DNA of 64,000 nucleotides, taken from Lyophyllum atratum. Lineage: Eukaryota > Basidiomycota > Agaricomycetes > Agaricales > Lyophyllaceae. Positions within the stretch are counted from its first letter, which is position 1; each line of letters opens with the position of its first letter. Below the pieces are notes generated by a model. That model did no database searches. It saw nothing but the letters and a program-made list of their open reading frames with translations, and was not told the origin of the DNA. This document shows positions 1 through 11,616 of this stretch, piece after piece. The stretch spans positions 62,001 to 126,000 of the forward strand of contig JACGCN010000060.1 in assembly GCA_014905825.1 (NCBI GenBank), written 5' to 3'. The translations under genes and the position numbers were made by a program.

Positions 1-48
1 TATCACATTGCCCATCGCGTCGCTTTCAGACGCGTCCTCATCAATCCA

Positions 49-3000
49 TTGCTTCTCCTCCTCCCCTCTCTCGTCCCGTTCCAATTTTCGGCTCCCAAAC
101 ACTCGTGTTTCATCATGCAATTAGTCTTTCCCCTAGTTCCCTATGTTTGGCCGTGCCACAAATTGGATTCTTCTTCTGGCGCTCAAACAGATCAGGCTTC
201 CATACCCATGCCAGCAGCGCATTGCGGTGTTGGACCGTCTGAAATTCCCTCGACTTCCATTCTCACATCGAACGGCGCTGCATCAACAGTTTCAAACTCT
301 ACTACTCCTCCCATGTCCACCGATGCCACGACACCCTCCATTGCCACGACATCTTGTCCTCCACCCCCTCTGCATTCATATACAGCAGACACAGAAGCCC
401 TCAACAATCACCGTGATGGTTACAAAGCTGCCGTGACGGATGTCAGGTATTTCCTGCGCGCCCTGGATACTGACAAGGAACCTGCAGTCTGACCTAATGA
501 AGGCTCGGAGCGTGTCTTGACAACAAATCCGACTGGCTCGCCTTTCGTGGGATGCAAACTCTGCCAGTACGTGGAAGTTAGCATTCGAGATATTGTTTTC
601 TGATCCATTTTTCCTGCAGAAAATGGAAGACATGGACTCATGGAAACGGCATGACGACTTGCTACCGTGCTCACATGAAGAATCACCATTCCAAGGTCTA
701 CAAAGCAACAGTTCAAGGACTCAGGCTCAAGCATTCGACAACTAGCTCCCCAGGCTCGGATCAACACCGGATCATGGTCCTTTCTCTTTGGACACATTTT
801 ATCATCTCCTGATGAAATGGATTGCTGTTGATGATCAGGTAAGTCAATTTGACGTTTATCACATCGAATGTTCGTGTTTCAATAAGTATTCCAGTCCATG
901 AACATCGTGGAATGTCCAGAATTCAGGGCGCTTCTGCTTTACATCGGAAATGACACCATTGACGAAGACAACATACCACATCGGATGAAAATTACACGGA
1001 TGATTTACGAGGAGCACCAGGTCATGCGACAGCAAATCATGGCCGAACTTCAGGTATGTTTTTGCCGCAGTTCTGCATAAATCCCCTGATGAGCTCATAC
1101 CTCCCAAAGCGAGCTGAGGGGCGTATCTTGTATACAATTGATCTCTGGAGTCACCCGAACCTCGCGTCGTACATGGCCGTCACAGGGCACTTTTATATTC
1201 GAGAAAATGGCCACCTCATGATGCGAACATATCTAGTCGCATTCTGTCACGTTTTGGGCAGTCATTCTGGGGCCAATCTCACGAAATATTTCTTCGAAAT
1301 TGTCGATGAGCTGGGTGTCACACATCGGGTATGTTGTGCACATGAATTCTGTGAAAGCTTTGATATCTCATACTTCCTCCCTCTAGATTGGCCTTATCAC
1401 GATGGACAACGCCTCAAATAACAACACCATGATGGAAGCCATCAAGAACATACTTTGGAGGTGGGACATTCCTTTCGACACTGACGGAAATCGCATACAG
1501 TACGTGATCATGGTTTTTGTATCAGAAGATGATTATAATTGTCTCGATAGCTGTTTCCCTCATATCATCAACCTCGCATGTCAAGCCATTCTTGATGAGC
1601 TCAAGGTAACCCCTGCCCTCGGGAGTCGGCTTATCTTCTGCTACCGATGCTGTGACGAAGATCTACCTACAATCACTCGAGACAGATCTTATTGGTACAT
1701 GTCGTAGTGTAGTTGCTGTGTGTCGCGCATCAGGGCAGCGCCGGCAGGAGCTGCAGAGGATTATCTGTGAGGGTAACGAGAAGGAGACCTGGGATGGTGA
1801 GCTACCAGTTGGCGAAAAACATCTTTGTGTGCTCCAGCTCCTTCGGGATTGCGAGACGCGCTGGTCCTCTACCTATCTCATGATTGATCAAATTATCTAC
1901 CTGTACCCCGTAAGTTTTTCTGTGCAATTACCTCTGTCATCATGATTTTCTCATTATCTCTCCTACCAGGCCGTCAGAAAATTCCTCAGCAATGTGGACC
2001 AGACTGATTTGTCACACCATCTCTTTTCTACACAGGAACTCAACGTCCTTCGCGACATCCATCAAGTTCTTGAGCTTCCCTATGCTGCACAAGAACTCCT
2101 CTCAGCGGAACGTACACCCACCCTCTCACTCTCACTTCCGCTATACGAGATCCTCATTGAGCAATGGAAGCTTTTGCAAGGTACCATTGGTGAGCTCGCG
2201 CCATACATTGAGGTCGGTATCCAGAAACTTGAAGATTATGTTGGAGAAGCACGAAAGACGCGAATCTATGCACATGTGATGGGTAATTTTCTTCTTAAAG
2301 CCATTCACTGTATTTCGTCGTCTGATCTTCTCTCAGTCCTAAATCCGTGCATGAAGTTTGATTGGATGGAAAAGCATTGGGGTGAGGAAGACACAGATCG
2401 CGCCTGTAAATGGATCAAAGAATCGGTATGGATAACTACGTCGGGGGCTCATCGTCAGAAGTCTGATAGTTCATCAAATAGATGCTCAAATACCAACAAG
2501 GGATTCGCCAGCAGAACACAACGCGGCCCTGCAGCGCACCTCTTTGTCGCTCCACGTCCGGCCCCTCTATTGCCGCCCGCTCACAAGGGCTTGGGTTCGC
2601 AAGACTTTCTGGCATCAATGTTGCTATCCGGCACTCGATATCCATGTTAACGACTCCCTCCCAGTCGCATTCATCATCAAGCCAGCCTGGTGCTGATTCT
2701 TCAGATCATCCACTGCATGTACAGACATCTGAAGAGGTAGCCCTTGAGCTTCTTGAGGATCAGTGAGCCGTTGACCAAGAACTGAAGCATTACGAGGATG
2801 ACGGGTCGCTCCCGTGTCGGAACGTATGTCTGATCTCACTCGGCATTGGGAGGTAAGTTTCTGATTGCTATTCTGTGGGCGGTACTAGTGTTTAATTCTG
2901 ACTTTGTAATCCCTTTCCAGTGACAGGAGCACTCGTATCCCCTCCTATTCTGTGTTGCGATGGATGCCCTCCCCGCACAGGCTTCTGCCGTTCCATGTGA

Positions 3001-3262
3001 ACGGGTGTTTTCATCTAGCAAGGAGACTTGTTCACAGCGGCGTAACCGGCTCTCTCCCAAGCTCATGGAAGCCCTTCAAATGCTCAAGTTCTTGTACAGG
3101 CAAGAGTGGCTTATATTCACTGACAACCTCGTGGCACAGGAGGAGGACTATACAATTTCAGGACCAGTCACCGCTGGTGCAATTGCAGAGCTGGTTCGCA
3201 GTGGGAGGCTTCGGGAGCTCGACAAGCTTCTTTCCAATGCTGACTTGGAAAGCTCGGCATAA
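49..3262 (+). pseudogene. hAT-family transposase, decayed
   Basis: A broken hAT transposase spread over several exons. The N-terminal part (about 49-765) holds a BED-like finger: a CxxC pair near 555, an intron of about 59 nt, then a W..W and H..H segment near 625-690. The middle (1107-2400) has hAT core segments with LYTIDLWS, TMDNASNN, CFPHIINLACQ and CETRWSSTY. The C-terminal dimerisation domain (2960-3110) has PCERVFSSSKET, RNRLSP and LKFLYRQEW. Damage: in-frame TGA at 490-492 and at 2764-2766, and the frame changes between about 2785 and 2825, before the segment leading to the dimerisation domain. Both TGA codons could derive from CGA. I see no terminal inverted repeat; the left end may lie before the window. 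Family assignment is firm; exon borders are approximate. Confidence 0.85.
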
Positions 3263-4900
3263 TCTATTAATTTTAAACTCTACATATTTCCTAATGACAT
3301 CTATCACTATCACTATAGTAATTTTACTCTATTCATACTGTACATTCTGGAATGCGAGACATGGCGGACAATACCTATTACGATTGGGAGTACTTGGCGA
3401 GCTTCGCCCCGCCATCCTGAAGTCCTGATCTCCTTTTGGTAATTGTTATGTTGAGCACTATTTGTCCGACAGTTCGCGAGGAGGAGGAGGAGGAGTTTAT
3501 TATACTGACACGGTCCCCAATTGGAACAGCCAGTTTACCGTGGGTCCTACTTATGTAACTAGTTACGTAGCCACCAATACTTCAAACCCACGGAACACAC
3601 ATACCTACTAAGGGGGGCGGTTGCCCAAACCCAGTCAATCGCTGTCCCCGGCCATCTCAGCAGGAAGCACGGGTAAAACCCTGTGGGAGCCCAGCAGCAG
3701 TTCTCCGCATGCCAGACATAACTCCCCGCCTTCCAGAACAGCACCAACCGAGAATGTTCATCTTCCCTTAGAGCATGCATGCAGATGTAGTAGTGTCTAC
3801 AATTCACATTTCACCATACACGAACATGGGCTCCGCATAGAAGACTTCGAAGACGTCATATACATACTTGGCAAAGAGCGCAATAGTGGCTCCATCAGGG
3901 AAAACCTCATCTGCTCATTATCCATAAGTTGTTTGATCCGGGTACCAATTATCAGTATTTCTGATAAGATTGAATAATCTACAACAATCGGATAAGCAAT
4001 GAATAATGTTGTATATTTTGAAGAATGTCTTGTCAAAGAGTTTTCGAAGCTAGTGGAGAGTGGTTCAATTTCAGAGAAGCCAAATGTCATTCGCTCATCG
4101 ATGTGGCAACAGCTGGATGAACTCAGAGCATGGGCAAAGCATGGGTGACGAGACGGACTTGGGAGAATTTTCGGGATCGAGCCTCACGTGATGTCGGTGT
4201 TCGAAATTATTTCGGCCGTTTCCCAAGGGTGCACACCTTCATCGATCGTTTTTTTTATCACTTGAACTTGACCACATTCTCTCCCATGGCCCATCTCACG
4301 CCCGATCGACACATTAGCACCACAATCTCAACTCAAGAGCTAGTATAGTGTCTCGCCGGCTTGATAGATAGACATGATGGTCGAGCAATGATTCATGTCA
4401 GTGCAGAACGGTGAAGATTTTCACTGAACAAAGTTGGAGGCTGTGGAAATCTCATGTATGTTTCTATATCTTGGCTGTATGACTGTACACTGACGCTTAC
4501 TCTGCAGTGCCAGAAGAATCACTCATACTAGAGTTCCAGATGAATCAGGGATGGTTACCTCGATCAGGTGCGAGCACTGAGCTATCACTTCATCTCCCTA
4601 TTCACTGAAGCCTCCGTCTTCGCTCTAGATGCACTTGACCTACTTTTACGACACTGGCGAGAAGATGCAGCACTACTCCAAGATCGGCTTGTCCAATACC
4701 CCGTGATTACAGATCCTGAGGCGGATGACCAGGGGGTCGGGCTATGTTATGATGAAGGATTTCTGACTTCGTTAGTTACCCTACCTCTTTCATGAACCGG
4801 TTTTTGATATAGTCCGCAGCGTTTCCCAGCCCCTCCACATAAAGGCCTTCAAATCCAGAACTCTCCGGCCGGCGGATTGATGTACCCCCATATCAGGCAT
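3263..4900. other. relic DNA without an intact gene
   Basis: No intact gene was recognised. Two plus-strand stretches look coding-like but match no family I know: 4004-4132 (about 43 codons, rich in E, K, S, W, ending at TGA) and 4568-4795 (about 75 codons, with LDALDLLLRHWRED). They may be remnants of one eroded gene or transposon. A short GGA run lies near 3480-3493. The stretch sits between the hAT remnant and the 3' side of the LINE, so decayed transposon sequence is the simplest reading. Confidence 0.4.
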
Positions 4901-5931
4901 GCTCGTATCCACGTCGGCAAAGGTTCGTCGGCTTATCATCCTCAGTAGACAAGACCTGACATAATATACTGTCTATATTAGCCCTGGGATCCATCATACA
5001 AGGCCTCACACACGCTACATCGCATCGTGTCCTTGCACTTCGAGCTGACCGGGCGGGTAACACGTTCATGTGTTCATGCGGCAGGTGTGTCTTGGCCGCA
5101 AGTCGAGAGTCTGAGAGGATAGCCGGTTCATAATTAGGGTATAGCCTGCATATGCGGTTGATAATTCTGAAATAATATCGAACAATTATTTGACGAGACT
5201 TCAGATTATGATAAATTATGTATAACTTCGATACTTCCAGTATTTTCGCGAATTCCCACCAATTACTGAAAAATACTGCTATTTGGCAGATGGAGATTTC
5301 CCTGATGTCTCTGAGCCAGGAGCTTGCGCACGAGAACAAGGGGATCTGCGCCCGGGTATCGTGGCCGAAAACGCGGCAAGATGACGTCGACGTGTCGGAA
5401 AAAATCCGTCCGTAAGACCTGCAGTGGAGGATGGGAGCATTGGATGAGCGCGTGCGCGACATCCTCGAGGCCGTCCCTGCAGAAGCGGCAGAAGCGGAAC
5501 TGTGCCGGGACGGGCGGTCGACGCCTCTCACTCTAGCGCAGACGCTCCATGGCCAGCGCATGGCAGGATAGGACCATGTGAGTCAGCGCTCTGCGATGCC
5601 TGGGTATCTTGACCCGAAGATAGTGTCGAAATGCGAGGACCTTTTTCACCAGGCGATCCCCGTCCAACTCTACACGCCCAAGCAAGAGGTCCCTTGTCTT
5701 TGGGGAGGATAAGACCACGCCCTCGATCCAGTCATCCGCTGACCGCTCGACATCGAGGATCAGTCCTTCAACCTGCTGAGGAAGCAGCCCCTGTTGCGGG
5801 AGGGTCCAGAGAATTGGCACCGGTAAGTTTGCCAGCACGATTCGCAGATCAGTAAACCACGAGCCATAGCCATTTAGGGCAAAAGCATATGACTCCCTCA
5901 CACTGCTGGCGTCATCGAGAGTTTGGCGATA

Positions 5932-6278
5932 AACACGGTTTAACAAACATGTTTTCTTACTTAAAAATAAATATTCTGACAAACACCTAACAGATTTCTT
6001 GAGAAACTGTCGGAAAACATGTAACCTGTTTTTTATAGGTTTGCTGCCAATAAAATAACCTTTTTCTTATTGTGTTTCCCAACAAACAGGCATTCCTTTG
6101 TTTCATACAAAGGAATGCGTGTTTGTCAAAAAGCACAGCAGGAAATCTTGTTCCTGTTTTGGTACAAACCTCCAGAAAACAGGTTACGTGTTTTCTGACT
6201 GTTTATTAACAAACCTTTCAAGTGGTTGTCAAAAAATTCTCTTGTAAGTACGAAAGCGTGTTAGCTAAACCGTGTTTG
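5932..6278. mobile_element. foldback MITE inside the LINE
   Basis: A 347-bp AT-rich insertion that is an inverted repeat along almost its whole length, centred near 6104. Ends: AAACACGGTTTA at 5931-5942 against TAAACCGTGTTT at 6266-6277. Inner arms: GAAAACATGTAACCTGTTTT near 6012-6031 pairs with AAAACAGGTTACGTGTTTTC near 6177-6196 with one mismatch, and CATTCCTTTGT (6091-6101) pairs with ACAAAGGAATG (6107-6117) around a 5-base loop. A flanking TA on each side (5930-5931, 6279-6280) is compatible with a TA target duplication. It has no coding capacity. The LINE frame on the two sides is not perfectly restored by removing it, so small indels have occurred or the end call is off by a base or two. 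Confidence 0.8.
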
Positions 6279-7047
6279 TATCCAAATTTGCCATACCGCC
6301 AGCAGTGTCATAGCCGCTGAAGCAAGCCGGTCGTGCGGGAGACCCAGGAGGTACAGCAGATATTTCAGGGCAAGCACCACCCTCCGGTACCGTATAGGCA
6401 TGAGCCCAGTCTCGGAGAAGAGTACAGCAATCATTGACCGGGCAGGCAGGCCCAGCATTCGGCGCAGGTAATAGTGCTGCACTTTCTCGAGGCTCTCCCA
6501 TTGACTGACAATAGTGTCTAGAGCTACCTCACAGCCCGACGTAAGATATGGATCGACCCGGGACATATACAAGGTGTGGGACTCCCATACTGGCAGATCA
6601 CCCACTATGCGCTGCACCCCAAGGGACATGTTCGCCACACAAAGGGCTTTCTGAGCGCTCAACCTGTAATGCTGGACAAAGTAATTGTCCACGCCCGATC
6701 GAAAGTGGATACCAACGTATTGGAAGTCACGCACAACTTCCAGCTTATGGGTCCCAAGGTAGAAGGACAGTATGTAGGCGGGCATGGCACCAAGGAGGCC
6801 CATAACATTCTTCTCGAATTGGATCTCACACCCATTTTCAGCCGCCCAATGATACATGTCATTCAGCTTCCCCTGTACCGCCACTGTACACGGCGTCACC
6901 AGAGCGATGTCATCAGCCTGCTCCAGCTTTGAGGCCTGTATCTCAGCCAGCCAAATGTCGCCGGCATAGCACCCGACTCTAAAGTCAGCAAGGTAGAGAT
7001 TCCAGAAGTCAGGCGAGCTAGGGTCCCCCGTGAGGAGGCCTAGGCTA

Positions 7048-7073
7048 CAGTCTTTTATGGGTCCTCGATACAC
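7048..7073 (+). repeat. left terminal inverted repeat of the pogo element
   Basis: 26-bp terminal repeat, perfect inverted match to 10160-10185, bordered outside by TA. A partial inner copy (CCTCGATACA) recurs at 7251-7260. Confidence 0.95.
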
Positions 7074-7325
7074 CCAAATCAAAATGGGCCTCGGAAAAAT
7101 GTATTAAAACAGTCAAACCCAATCTAAGTACGTGGGACCCTAAATTAGTATGTAGAGACATATAATAAACACTAAAATTGACCATCCGTCAAGTGGAAAG
7201 GGAGGATGAAGGCAATCTGTTTGAAAGTCGCTTATCGTTGAAATTTCATTCCTCGATACACCTGTCACATCAGACCTTGATACCCCCGAACGGCAATCTT
7301 TGATCAAATGATGTGTTATCGGAGA

Positions 7326-9719
7326 TCAATCATCATCATCGTCCTCACTGCTCTGAGAGTCTTCGTCGCTCCCCATGCCATGTTCGACACCATGGTCATC
7401 TTCGGCATCATCTGCAGCAGCTTGCTGAGATGCGCCCTTCTTTGTCCAAGTCTTAGGCTTCTGTGGCTCCACTTTCGGTCTGCTTGGCTTCTTCCACCCG
7501 GGTCTCTGGCGTGCTTCTTTGGCCCTGTCCCGCTCAATCTCCCACATCTTGACGGATTCTTGCCAGGCATCCATCGCCTCGTTGTTGCGCAGTTTGCGTG
7601 CCTCCTCCTCCTCTTCCCATTTCTTCTTCAGCTCAGCCGCTACGCCCCGCACGGCCTGTTTTCGCACTTTTTCAGCCTCCTCCAGTTTTCGTCGTTCACT
7701 GTCCTCAACCACCCTTTGATAGAACTCATCGCCATCCAGAAGCTTTGGTAAGCCGTCTCCGTTGAGCTTCTTTGACTTGCCCTTACTCTTCTTGTCCTCC
7801 TGGGACTGTAGTTCGGCGCGGACTGTCCCAACATATAGATCCTGCAAGACTGCTTGAGCTTGGAGCACCCGATTGTTCTCCTTCAAGGTACCAAATTTTT
7901 GCTCGACGTCGTGAAGAGCATTGATTAATTCCTCTTCTCACAAGGTTTTTGGCGGTCCAGCAAGGAGCATCTGGTACCGTGATTTTGTTGGAGATATGGG
8001 TGTTGTTACAAGGCGCGGGAGACGTGAAGAGGACATGATAGGTGAAGGTGAGATCAGGAAAGACATTGATGATGACTGGAGGCCAAAGAGGGCTCGGCGA
8101 ATGGGAGAAGGTGTGCACACCAGTTGCGCGCGTGTAGGGCTCCTGCGAGCTGATTGTAGGGATGGGGATAGTCTTTCGGTCGCTCGATAAGGATCGGAAG
8201 GAGTGTAAGGGAACTGCAATGGTGATATAGCTGCTGGATTCCTACGAGGGGTCGTTGATACTGGTGGGTCCCCTTCCTCACCTTCTGTTGCCTTCCGTTT
8301 ACGAGCTACATGCTCCCGAAGTAGAGCAGAAACTGCACGAACAGGACTAGCCTGTTGATCAGCCAGAGGCATCACACCTGCTGACAACGACTCAAGACTC
8401 GGAGCCATCATCTCTGCAGTGATGACATCCGGATTGAATGGAACAAGGCCAGTTTTACGAAAAGATGCCTTGATGTTCTCTGGGGTGAATGCACGGATGT
8501 GGGCAGCGGCGTAGACACGTAAGAAATTTTCTTTTGACACCTTTGTCTTCGTCTCCCGCTCAAATTTATCGCGCTCCTCGCTCCAGTAACGCTTCAGGAC
8601 CGAGAACACAATGACATCGAGACCTTGGTAGACATGTGTGGAGTGGGACGGGTAGCAGAGGATGTGAATCTTGTTGGCACGTGCGTATTCCAGGGACCCT
8701 CGTGTGTAATGCAAGTTGTGCCCGTCAACCACGAGCAGTCGGTACCTCCCATTCGCCTTTGCCTTCGTCTGCTTATCGAAGTTCTTGATCCAGGCTACAC
8801 CAATCTCCCCATCGGTGTATCCCTTTTTTGAATACCCAAGGCTATGATCAATTGTAAGAGACTGGTCGTCATAACATGAAAATATAGCTCACGATGAATT
8901 TAAGGGGTTCTCCTGGCACCACTTGACCTGAAAGCCATCACCCTTGAAGATGGTGACTGGTGCGAGGTAGCTCCCATCGGCACATATCATTGGTAGGACT
9001 GTGATGTTTTCACGGTCACCACTCCGCCGCTGATGCTGTACCGAAGCCCCCGCAGGTGCGTAGACACGTTCCTTCACCCCGATACCTTTCTGGACACCTG
9101 TCTCGTCGGCTGCGTATAAGTCCTTCTCCAATATAGCTTCCTCTGGATTTCCCCGCCCATCCATGGTGTCCTTGAACAGTGAGTAGAACTGTTCCTTGTT
9201 GTTTGGATTTACAGCGCGTGCTCGTGAATCATCAAGAGCGCTCGACCAACAAGGCCTCAAGCGATCATGGTGCTTCGTAGTGAAGCCGCTAGTCCAGCAC
9301 TTCCCCACACGATCGAAATCCGAATCAGGTTTCACTCGAATGATCTCCTCTGCGTGTTCCTTGAGCCGCTGTCTGCTGAAGGGGAAGTTTCGTGCAGCCA
9401 TCTCGAGAGCATAGTCAATGAGAACAGTTGCTTCGCCATCAGTAAGCCAGCTCTTCTCAGCATTGACGTCAAACATCTTTCTTCCTCCATGGACATGTTT
9501 CGAGAGGGTGCTGTGTGATAAGGTAACATGTTGCCCAGTTTTTTGCAGATGCGAGGCCGTGATCCGCTCGCAAATCGTACGAAAACCGAGAGGTTTGCCA
9601 TTTTTGCCAGTTGGAGTTTGTTGTTCCTGTTTCCGCATTTCGACTGCCTCGTCCTGGAGCTGAGATTTTATTTTGGCCTCAGCCGCAGCTTTGTACAGCT
9701 TAGAACGTGCATGTTTCAT
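7326..9719 (-). pseudogene. pogo-type DDE transposase, one nonsense codon
   Basis: Transposase of the element at 7048-10185. From the ATG at 9719: a basic N-terminus, a helix-turn-helix region (GFRTICERITASHLQ, LSHSTLSKHV), a CENP-B-like second DNA-binding part (AEEIIRV..DFDRVGKCWTSGF), then the DDE domain with DETGVQKG (first Asp), VVDGHNLH (second Asp) and YQGLDVIVF (third Asp). An intron of about 51 nt near 8845-8895 joins LNS to LGYSKKGYTDGE in frame. The long domain ends at TGA 7938-7940, but the same frame continues to 7326 with a heptad-like, Lys/Glu-rich tail ending in a run of Asp. CGA to TGA is the simplest explanation, which would truncate the coiled tail and leave DNA-binding and catalytic domains whole. 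An intron spanning the TGA (GTGAGA donor) is an alternative I could not make frame-consistent. Confidence 0.85.
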
Positions 9720-10142
9720 GGCCTAGAGGTCGTGCTGCTGCTGATAGAAATCCAGTCGCATCGAGGATGATGCTCCGTTGGCGATTCCCCGTTTGGAAGG
9801 TGTGATGTGACTGATGCAATTCTGATCAGACCGCCTTACACCTCCTCGAACCCTCAAATCTTTACATTGGACCCTCCAACCATGCTTCGTATATCCCTGG
9901 TAGACAGGTTTGAGTGTATGAAGAAGGATCCCCGCCTTAAAAAATATATCATAGCCCGGATGGTTTTGAGTGACACTGTTTAATATTGAACAAATGTTCA
10001 AATCTCGTCTGATTATACTTTTTACATTGCTTCACACAAGCACCCACCTCAAGAAGTGAATGATACATAGACATAAGGTGTATATACTAGTAGGAAAAAA
10101 CTCCGAGACAGTTGGAAGACCGGATGTGAAATTATCGTGGTT

Positions 10143-10185
10143 TGTATCGAGGACCTATAGTGTATCGAGGACCCATAAAAGACTG
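10143..10185 (-). repeat. right terminal inverted repeat with a duplicated subterminal copy
   Basis: The right terminal repeat (10160-10185) is preceded by a tandem copy of its inner part: TGTATCGAGGACC at 10143-10155 recurs at 10161-10173, an 18-bp spacing with 16 of 17 bases alike over 10143-10159 and 10161-10177. Such subterminal copies may be extra transposase binding sites; that role is inferred. Confidence 0.85.
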
Positions 10186-10990
10186 TACACATGAACCGCC
10201 GGGACAGTTCGCCATTCAGGCGGACCACGTATGTCATGTCATGATACAGTTTCTGCAGCCAGCTGATGATGGTGCCAGATATCCCCCACGTATTGAGTTT
10301 GACCCAGAGTGTGTCCCGGTCCGTCCAGGGGAACGCATTCTTCAGGTCAATATAAGCGACGTACAGTGTCTGTCCACTCGCCTTCGCTTTCTCCGCCATT
10401 GCGCGTAGTGTGAACGGGTTGTTATTGGTGCGATACCCCTCCCGAAAACCATTCTGAGTAGGGGGGAGAATGCTGTGCCGTGTGGCGAACTCACGCACTC
10501 TCTTATCTATTAATAATGTGAAGAATTTCAGTAGGCAGCATTCTAGCACAATGAGCCTGTAATTCTTTGGTAATGTGGCGTCCTTCCTGGGCTTAGGGAT
10601 GCCAATCACCAGTGACGCCAGCCATGTGGTGGGCACTTCCATCCGGTTAAAGCACTCCGCAAACAGAAGTGCAAGGTTGTCGTTGGGTATAGCCATCACA
10701 TCCTTATAGGAATAACCATCCACGCCTTTCGCGCTATCGATCGTGTGGGACTTAACATGGCGTTTAGCCCATGCAATCTCCTCTACTGTGAAGGGACGTG
10801 AGAAGAGGTGATCCGGAGTCGTGTCCACCCCCCGAGCAGGAAGGGCGGCAGCGAGCAGCCGGGTCAGCGTGAGCTGGGCAACGTCAAAGCTTTCAGGGAC
10901 CTCCAGCGGTGCATTCATTCGCCTGCGCAGGCGAGGCCTCGTCAGTTCACTTCGTTTTTTAGAACTGCACACAGACCGCCACTTCGTTTC

Positions 10991-11616
10991 GATTCAATTC
11001 GATTCGCGGCAACACTACCTCGCTTCTTCCATTTCCTTCCGGACTTGTGTCGGTCCTCCTGCGACGAAGCCTGCCTGTTTGAGGTCCTTGTTGTGCGAGA
11101 AAGTTGTCCAGAGACTGTTCTTGTTCTTGCTGAAGCTGAGCTTGACGGCGAGCCCGCTGCCGTTGGCCAAATGAATGGTTGATGTAGGTGGAAAGCATGA
11201 GTACAGAGTGCAGAGACCATGTTCGAGACTTGCAGTTCCTCAAGTTTATGTCATGGGCAGGGAATGCACAAAAATGAGATTGTTCATTGAAGAGGCTGCA
11301 TTGAATCGAGTGGAAGTGAAGTTCAAACGTGGCCATGGGAGTTTATTCGAAATAAATGCGCGGTCATTCCAATTATGTCGGGTTACTGCCGAAAATGTTA
11401 GCTAATACACCGACTTCTGACTGGCTCTCAGCCCTTAGGGTACAGGCCATTGCCGGGTGCGCAGAGTCGTACCCGCAGCAGTACCCGGGGTGTTTGACCC
11501 AGGCAGGTCGGGCGACCCGTGCTGATCACGATACAGTAACGGTTTTTAAGAAAGCATAAATCACTCAATACTGCCAATGTAGAATCCCATGTTGCTCAAT
11601 CTATTCTAATCCCTCC
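10991..11616. other. spacer between LINE and ABC transporter
   Basis: No gene recognised. 10990-11180 reads on the minus strand as an Arg/Gln-rich peptide frame (RQRARRQAQLQQEQEQ) that could be the 5' part of the LINE. 11400-11560 is GC-richer with several short CCCG/GGGT motifs. The transporter stop codon follows at 11617-11619. Confidence 0.4.

Larger units (their letters stand above)
7048..10185 (-). mobile_element. pogo/Tigger-type DNA transposon
   Basis: A complete 3.1-kb Tc1/mariner-superfamily element of the pogo type. Terminal inverted repeats are 26/26 identical: 7048-7073 begins CAGTCTTTTATGGGTCC and 10160-10185 is its reverse complement. The flanking TA at 7046-7047 and 10186-10187 is the target duplication; a CAGT terminus with TA duplication is typical of pogo elements. 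One transposase gene lies inside on the minus strand. Joining the flanks at one TA restores the interrupted LINE reading frame codon for codon, which defines the ends and shows the insertion came after LINE integration. About 250 bp (7074-7325) and 440 bp (9720-10159) flank the gene inside the element. Confidence 0.93.
5263..10990 (-). mobile_element. LINE-type (non-LTR) retrotransposon, interrupted twice
   Basis: Minus-strand reverse transcriptase of a non-LTR element. The 5' half (10972 to 10188) has the N-terminal RT segments: KGVDGYSYKDV, IPKPRKDATLPKNYRLI, ILPPTQNGFREGYRT and the first catalytic Asp in YIDLKNAFPW. It stops at FMC where a pogo transposon is inserted. The second part (7045 to 6279) resumes in frame with SLGLLTGDPSSPDFWN and carries the catalytic pair in QADDIALVT. 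A foldback MITE then interrupts it. The last part (5930 to 5263) ends with a zinc knuckle C-x2-C-x8-H-x4-C at 5437-5493, typical of the C-terminus of such elements. An in-frame TAG at 5533-5535 separates the knuckle from the rest. No apurinic endonuclease domain is visible, so the copy is probably 5' truncated; its 5' limit is uncertain (an Arg/Gln-rich frame at 10990-11180 may belong to it). Confidence 0.85.

Noticed and set aside
4217..4260. FPKGAHLH-like reading as an adenosine deaminase fragment
   Set aside because: Only one short motif resembles the family; the surrounding frame is broken and does not match.
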